64,000 nucleotides of DNA. Source: Flexivirga alba (lineage in GTDB: Bacteria > Actinomycetota > Actinomycetes > Actinomycetales > Dermatophilaceae). Location: contig NZ_JBHSWH010000001.1 of the NCBI RefSeq assembly GCF_042661025.1, forward strand, positions 124,001-188,000. The letters are read 5' to 3'. Positions 60,158-64,000 of the stretch are shown in pieces. The translations under genes and the position numbers were made by a program. The notes under the pieces were generated by a model. The model searched no databases. It was not told the origin of the DNA and worked only from the letters and a program-made list of their open reading frames with translations. Positions within the stretch are counted from its first letter, which is position 1, and the number at the start of each line of letters is the position of its first letter.

Positions 60158-60927
60158 CGCGGATGGTGCTCCTCGGCGGTGGCGGCCGGGGCATGGGCGC
60201 GGCGACTGCACGGTTGCTCGCCGAGCGTGGCGACCGGGTCGTCGTGCTGGACGCCTTCGACACGGTGGACGATTTCTATCCGTTGGCCGATGAGGCGGAT
60301 CGTGTTGCGCTGCAAAGCATTTCCGGTATCGAGACGATGTCGGTGGACCTGCGTGACGGCGCAGCGACGATCGCCGCGGTCAGGTCGGTGATCCAGCGTC
60401 ATGGTCACGTCGATGCGGCGGTCGCGTTCGCCGGGGCCGTGACCGGAGGTCAACCGTTGTGGGAGACGGACGAGGAGACGCTGGAGAAGTCGATCGCGTT
60501 CAACACCCTCACGACCTGGCACCTGGCGCGAGCGGTCGTGCCACACCTCTTGTCCCGACCGGCAGAGGCCTTGCCCACCTTCGTGGCGCTGACCAGCGTT
60601 GCCGGCGAGAAGGGCCTCTACGGGTTGGCGCCATACGTCGTTGCGAAGCACGCGACGGCCGGGATCGTCCGAGCGCTCGCCGCGGACCTGGTCGGAACGT
60701 CCGTGACCGCGTGTGGTGTCGCACCGGGCTCCACCGACACGACGATGCTGCGGCAGACCGCGGCGGCATACGGGCTGACCGACGTGCACGATCTGGTGCA
60801 GCACCAGCACGGAAAGCGGCCGCTCCGACCCGAGGAACTGGCGCACGTCGTGGTGTTCGCGCTCGGCGCCGGGCCGGTGCTGCACGGGGCGATCCTGCCG
60901 GCCGATGCAGGATTCGGTCGTGTCTGA
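60154..60927 (+). CDS. Mycofactocin-associated SDR family oxidoreductase
   Basis: 257 residues. LGGGGRGMGAATARLLAERG is the glycine-rich NAD site, AVAFAGAVTGG replaces NNAG, and the catalytic pair is Y-V-V-A-K in APYVVAKHATAGIV after LTSVAGEKG. An SDR gene at this place between mftE and mftF is regular in mycofactocin loci. Many such enzymes hold non-exchangeable NAD and pass electrons to mycofactocin; this one's substrate is unknown. Coupled to mftE by ATGA and overlapping mftF. Confidence 0.9.
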   Translation: MTRMVLLGGGGRGMGAATARLLAERGDRVVVLDAFDTVDDFYPLADEADRVALQSISGIETMSVDLRDGAATIAAVRSVIQRHGHVDAAVAFAGAVTGGQPLWETDEETLEKSIAFNTLTTWHLARAVVPHLLSRPAEALPTFVALTSVAGEKGLYGLAPYVVAKHATAGIVRALAADLVGTSVTACGVAPGSTDTTMLRQTAAAYGLTDVHDLVQHQHGKRPLRPEELAHVVVFALGAGPVLHGAILPADAGFGRV

Positions 60928-62362
60928 ATCCGACCGATTGCCAGATGGTTTCGAGGTCAAGCTCGGTGCCTGGACCCATCGGTGCACCGACGGCCGCACG
61001 TTGTACGGCGACGCCGGTACCCTCCTCCGGCTACGCCCGGCGGCGGTCGAGCGCATCGATGCCAACGGTGTTGTGCGTGTCGAGGACCCGACGTCCCGCA
61101 CGCTGGCAAGACTCCTCCTGGACCGCGGGATGGCCGAGCCGCGATGGCCCGACTCGGTGCCGCCCTTCCGCACGGACGACATCACGCTCGTCATACCGGT
61201 GCGTGACCGGGCGGCTGCGGTGGATCGGTTGCTGGCGAACTGCGACGGGGTCCGCGCCGTCGTCGTCGATGACGGCTCGCTCGACCCGGACGAACTGAAC
61301 GCGGTGTGTGAACGACACGGCGCGCGCTACATGCGGCACACACAGTCGCGCGGCCCGGCCGCGGCTCGCAACACCGGCCTTGGCCAGGTGCACACGGAGT
61401 TGGTCGCGTTCGTCGACTCCGACGTGGTGCTGGACGCGGGCACGCTCGCCGTGTTGCGACGACATTTCACCGATCCGAAGGTCGGACTGGTGGCGCCGAG
61501 GATCCTCGGACTGGTCGAGGGCGGCAGTGCCCTGCACCGCTACGAGGCGGCGTGCTCGTCCCTCGACCTCGGCGATCAGCCGGCGCTCGTCCGTCCGCAT
61601 GCGAGGGTCTCCTACGTCCCCAGTGCGGCGATGCTGGCGCGAAAGTCCGCACTGGGCAACGGTTTCGACGAGTCGATGCAGGTGGCCGAGGACGTCGATC
61701 TGGTATGGCGGATGGCCTCTCGATGGTCAGTGCGCTACGAGCCGAACGCGCAGGTCCGACACGAACACCGGGCCCGGTTCCGTGAGTGGTTCGGACGCAA
61801 GCTGCTCTACGGCACGGGCGCCGCACCACTCGCCATACGACACGGATCAGCCGTCGCGCCGGCAGTGCTGACGCCGTGGACTGCCGCGGTGACTGTCGCC
61901 CTCCTCGCCCAGCGCCGATGGAGTCCCCTGCTGGTCGCGGGCGCAACGGCTGCCTTGTGGCGCGGGCTGAGGCAGCGCTTCGCCACCGCCGACGATCCTG
62001 CAGGCTCTGCCACCGCCCTGACGAAGGTCGCGATGCGTTCCAGCCTCGAACAGACCGCGACGATCGTCACCCGGCACTACGTGCCGCTGACGCTGGGGCT
62101 CGTACCCTTCTCCAAGCGAGCCCGCCGGGCGTATGTGGCCTCCGCGGTCCTGGCCGGTCTCGTCGCCCACCGACGCAAGCGACCCGCGCTGGACCCGGTG
62201 CGCTTCATCGCGCTCCGTACGCTCGACGATCTCGCCTACGGGCTGGGCCTCTGGTGGGGCGCCCTCGCCGCACGCTCGCCGGAGGCGCTCATCCCCCTGG
62301 TACGCCGCGGGATCCGCCCTGGTCAACGCGATGCCGAAGCACGGTCCGAACGACCGGGCTGA
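60920..62362 (+). CDS. mftF: Mycofactocin glycosyltransferase MftF
   Basis: 480 residues, GT2 family. The N-terminal PqqD-like part (DGRTLYGDAGTLLRLRPAAV) is followed by the GT2 domain ITLVIPVRDRAAAVDRLLAN, VVVDDGSLDPDELNAVCER, GPAAARNTGLGQVHTELVAF with DSD metal motif (VDSDVVLDAG), and AEDVDLVWRM (ED base). C-terminal hydrophobic helices (TPWTAAVTVALLA) suggest membrane association. It adds beta-1,4-linked glucoses to pre-mycofactocin. The GTG at 60920 overlaps the SDR stop; the in-frame ATG at 60905 is an alternative. It ends the operon; no mftG homologue follows in this window. Confidence 0.95.
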   Translation: MSESDRLPDGFEVKLGAWTHRCTDGRTLYGDAGTLLRLRPAAVERIDANGVVRVEDPTSRTLARLLLDRGMAEPRWPDSVPPFRTDDITLVIPVRDRAAAVDRLLANCDGVRAVVVDDGSLDPDELNAVCERHGARYMRHTQSRGPAAARNTGLGQVHTELVAFVDSDVVLDAGTLAVLRRHFTDPKVGLVAPRILGLVEGGSALHRYEAACSSLDLGDQPALVRPHARVSYVPSAAMLARKSALGNGFDESMQVAEDVDLVWRMASRWSVRYEPNAQVRHEHRARFREWFGRKLLYGTGAAPLAIRHGSAVAPAVLTPWTAAVTVALLAQRRWSPLLVAGATAALWRGLRQRFATADDPAGSATALTKVAMRSSLEQTATIVTRHYVPLTLGLVPFSKRARRAYVASAVLAGLVAHRRKRPALDPVRFIALRTLDDLAYGLGLWWGALAARSPEALIPLVRRGIRPGQRDAEARSERPG

Positions 62363-62541
62363 CCGCACCTCGCACCCGACCTGCGAGCGGACGTGCAGCG
62401 CTCCGGTAGCATGCTTCCAGTGCGGGCTCCTACTTCGAACGGTCATCCGGTCGATCGGGCGCTGGCACTCCGGGCACGGCGTGACGGTGCAGCAACTCAC
62501 CCAATCTGGTGATCTTGCTGCTGCTGTTCGTTCCGGTCCTT

Positions 62542-62614
62542 GCCCCCGTAGCTCAGGGGATAGAGCACCGCTCTCCTAAAGCGGGTGTCGCATGTTCGAA
62601 TCATGCCGGGGGCA
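62542..62614 (+). tRNA. tRNA-Arg (anticodon CCT), CCA not encoded
   Basis: Cloverleaf: acceptor GCCCCCG / CGGGGGC, D stem GCTC/GAGC, anticodon arm CCGCT-CTCCTAA-AGCGG giving CCT, T arm GCATG-TTCGAAT-CATGC, discriminator A at 62614. It reads AGG codons. No terminator is obvious before the converging signal peptidase gene. Confidence 0.95.
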
Positions 62615-62636
62615 CTGTATTTCCACAGAGCACGCA

Positions 62637-63122
62637 TCATGCCGCGGTTCGTGGGTCCTCAGGCGGGAAGAACAGCCGCCACAGCGGGAAGAGCCCGAGT
62701 ACCGAGGTGGCCAGCGACGCGATCCCGGTCGGCTGCTTGAGATACACCGCGAGGTAACCGAGCAGCGGCAGCCGGGTCTGTTCGACGCCCTGCACCATGC
62801 GCGGCGAGATGGTCCACACGTCTGCCGTGCGGTTGCCGTCGCCCTTGGCGTGTATGCCGGTGTCGGCGACGCTGGTGATCCGGTGGGTCACCAGGTCAGG
62901 TCTGGCGGAGTGCCGGAAGGTGATGATGTCGCCCGTCGGGAAGTGGTGCGGCGCCGCGGGCCGGTCGATGATCAGATCACCGGGCACGAGCGTAGGTGTC
63001 ATCGAGCCCGTGTGTATGACGTACGCCCGGTATCCCTGCTGCCAGCGGGCGACCCCGACCGCAATGACCCCGAGGAAGAGCAGCGCAACGGACGCCCAGG
63101 CGATGCGGCGGCGGATGTGCAC
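62637..63122 (-). CDS. Signal peptidase I, SipW/archaeal type (S26B)
   Basis: 161 residues. N-terminal TM (IAWASVALLFLGVIAVGVA), catalytic Ser in HTGSMTPTLVPGDLIID, and His instead of Lys as general base in DLVTHRITSVADTG, which defines the S26B class (SipW, ER type). IHAKGDGNRTADVW is box E and a C-terminal TM follows. SipW enzymes process secreted fibre or camelysin-like proteins encoded next to them; the broken secreted gene just upstream fits that role. A strong hairpin lies between the two genes. Confidence 0.9.
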   Translation of the reverse strand: MHIRRRIAWASVALLFLGVIAVGVARWQQGYRAYVIHTGSMTPTLVPGDLIIDRPAAPHHFPTGDIITFRHSARPDLVTHRITSVADTGIHAKGDGNRTADVWTISPRMVQGVEQTRLPLLGYLAVYLKQPTGIASLATSVLGLFPLWRLFFPPEDPRTAA

Positions 63123-63148
63123 AGGTGACTCCTCACGTTCGGGTACGC

Positions 63149-63181
63149 GTTGGTGGGACGAGCCGCGTCCGTCCCACCAAC
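63149..63181 (-). terminator. Hairpin between the secreted protein gene and sipW
   Basis: 12-bp perfect stem GTTGGTGGGACG / CGTCCCACCAAC with a 9-nt loop, just after the secreted protein stop (63201). It probably limits read-through so that the substrate is made in excess over the peptidase. Confidence 0.7.
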
Positions 63182-63200
63182 CCGTTGGAGACGGGTGCGG

Positions 63201-63537
63201 TTACCAGGTTGCTCCGGGCGCGATACCCGGCTGGGTCGCGACGATCTTGAACCCGACGTTCGCCCACGGCACATTCTGCGTCGTTGCCCTACCGGTGATG
63301 CGCCCTACGGGTGATGCCGAACGTGACGGTGGCGTTGGCTGTCGACCCAGGGGGTTCAACCCAGTGAAATCTATCGTCGTCGAACCGTGGTACAGCGGCA
63401 GGCTTCCGGACGAACCCGAGAGGTTGCCACTGGCGCTGTCGGTCAAATCGGCCCCGGTGCCTGAGGACGCGGCGGCCACGAGTGCCGCGGAAATGCCCAC
63501 TGCGCCAACGAAACCGATGAGTCGAACGCTTATTCAT
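63201..63537 (-). pseudogene. Secreted SipW-associated (TasA/camelysin-like in context) protein, multiply frameshifted
   Basis: Coding potential alternates between two frames. The ATG frame at 63537 gives MNKRS; then the other frame carries the signal peptide RLIGFVGAVGISAALVAAAS and SGSLPLYHGSTTIDFTGLNP. The first frame resumes as PGSTANATVTFGIT, and the second ends RATTQNVPWANVGFKIVATQ. The breaks lie near 63525, at the G run 63350-63354, and at a 16-bp tandem duplication (63286-63301 and 63302-63317). Alternatively only the GTG frame from 63500 is translated (99 aa). Family assignment rests on the adjacent sipW, not on sequence. Confidence 0.55.
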
Positions 63538-63735
63538 GGAAGTCCCCAGCTACTGAAAGGAGTGACCGGCGGCTTGTGTCGCGGGGCGCGATGAACATTA
63601 GGTTCCAATGGTTCGGCACGCGCCCACTTCGCTAGTACCGTCTGGCTGCAACAGATATTTCCTGCAAGATGCTCCGGTGTGGGCCGAACACGGTGTAGCC
63701 GCAGTAGCGTGCACGACCGTTTACCCGCGACTCTC

Positions 63736-64000
63736 CTACCCGCGAGGTAAGGCACCGGCGAACCACCCGGTGATGGTGGCCGGATGCGTGATCGCGGTGC
63801 CGACCACCACCGTGAAAGCACCGGCATCGATCGCGGCGCGAGCTTGCGCCGGGGTGTGTACGCGCCCCTCACAGACCACCGGCACCTCGAGCGCCGACGC
63901 CAACTGCTCGACGAGCTGCAGGTTCGGGCCCTCGGTCTTGGTCGTGTATGGCGTGTAACCCGCCAGCGTTGTCCCGACCAGATCCGCGCCGGCGTCAGCG
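63736..64000 (-). CDS. nanE: N-acetylmannosamine-6-phosphate 2-epimerase NanE, C-terminal part
   Basis: The gene runs off the right edge; about 87 C-terminal residues are visible. ADAGADLVGTTLAGYTPYTT, CEGRVHTPAQARAAIDAGAF and TVVVGTAITHPATITGWFAG correspond to the conserved GTT-SGYT, EGR-TP and VVGxAITxPxxIT motifs of the NanE TIM barrel. It converts ManNAc-6-P to GlcNAc-6-P in sialic acid/amino sugar use. Nothing recognisable lies in the 198 bp between this stop and the secreted protein gene. Confidence 0.92.
   Translation of the reverse strand, partial: ADAGADLVGTTLAGYTPYTTKTEGPNLQLVEQLASALEVPVVCEGRVHTPAQARAAIDAGAFTVVVGTAITHPATITGWFAGALPRG

Overview
The window is GC-rich (roughly two thirds G+C), almost fully coding, and has the marks of an actinobacterium of the Micrococcales/Dermacoccaceae type. 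These marks are a Pmt-type protein mannosyltransferase, the Glp/GlpR division-linked gephyrin pair, a DtxR-type iron box, GTG starts, several probable leaderless genes and a complete mycofactocin locus. The genus assignment is an inference. There is no prophage, insertion sequence or CRISPR array; it reads as chromosomal backbone with a few scars.

Region 1 (1-17 kb): rsmI (partial) and divergent pmt; two PH-domain membrane proteins; a secreted M4 metalloprotease; a DUF488 protein; a frameshifted IlvD/Edd dehydratase; a secreted S53-like serine protease; a polytopic membrane protein; a MerR-ABC ATPase-ABC permease operon whose operator lies in a 19-bp promoter spacer; and a secreted phosphoesterase.

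Region 2 (16-30 kb): a proline iminopeptidase-like hydrolase divergent from an SRPBCC/TetR pair; a debris field with VapC and AAA-ATPase remnants; two MFS exporters and a MarR regulator; tRNA-Ala(CGC) with a duplicated 3' end and terminator; then the conserved actinobacterial block glpR, GNAT, moaB, moaC, glp, galU, divergent from 5-formyl-THF cyclo-ligase; then a CvrA-type antiporter and an FmdB zinc ribbon protein.

Region 3 (30-41.7 kb): MTA phosphorylase, a SAF protein, mscL, a 1295-residue SF1 helicase fused to a Vsr/MTES_1575-type nuclease domain, an AI-2E family permease, DUF2461, a DtxR-box-controlled siderophore-interacting protein, DUF2505, a frameshifted YbaK and an F420-type oxidoreductase.

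Region 4 (41.7-62.4 kb) is a 20-kb alcohol oxidation island. DUF779, aldehyde dehydrogenase, a GAF regulator and acetyl-CoA synthetase come first. Then come mftR, mftD, an iron alcohol dehydrogenase, a sensor kinase/response regulator pair, mftM, a VWA protein, a MoxR ATPase with a histidine-rich tail, an NDMA-dependent methanol/alcohol dehydrogenase, and mftA-mftB-mftC-mftE-SDR-mftF. Together these make the redox cofactor mycofactocin, use it to oxidise short alcohols, and carry the aldehyde through acetate to acetyl-CoA.

Region 5 (62.5-64 kb): tRNA-Arg(CCT), a SipW-type signal peptidase with a broken secreted partner gene, and the end of nanE.

Across the whole window the heptamer GTATGNC (or its complement) recurs about every 500 bp on both strands and in all reading frames, largely through synonymous codon choice. 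This is the least explained signal here. Four genes share one-base contractions in C/G runs, which should be checked against raw reads before they are called pseudogenes.
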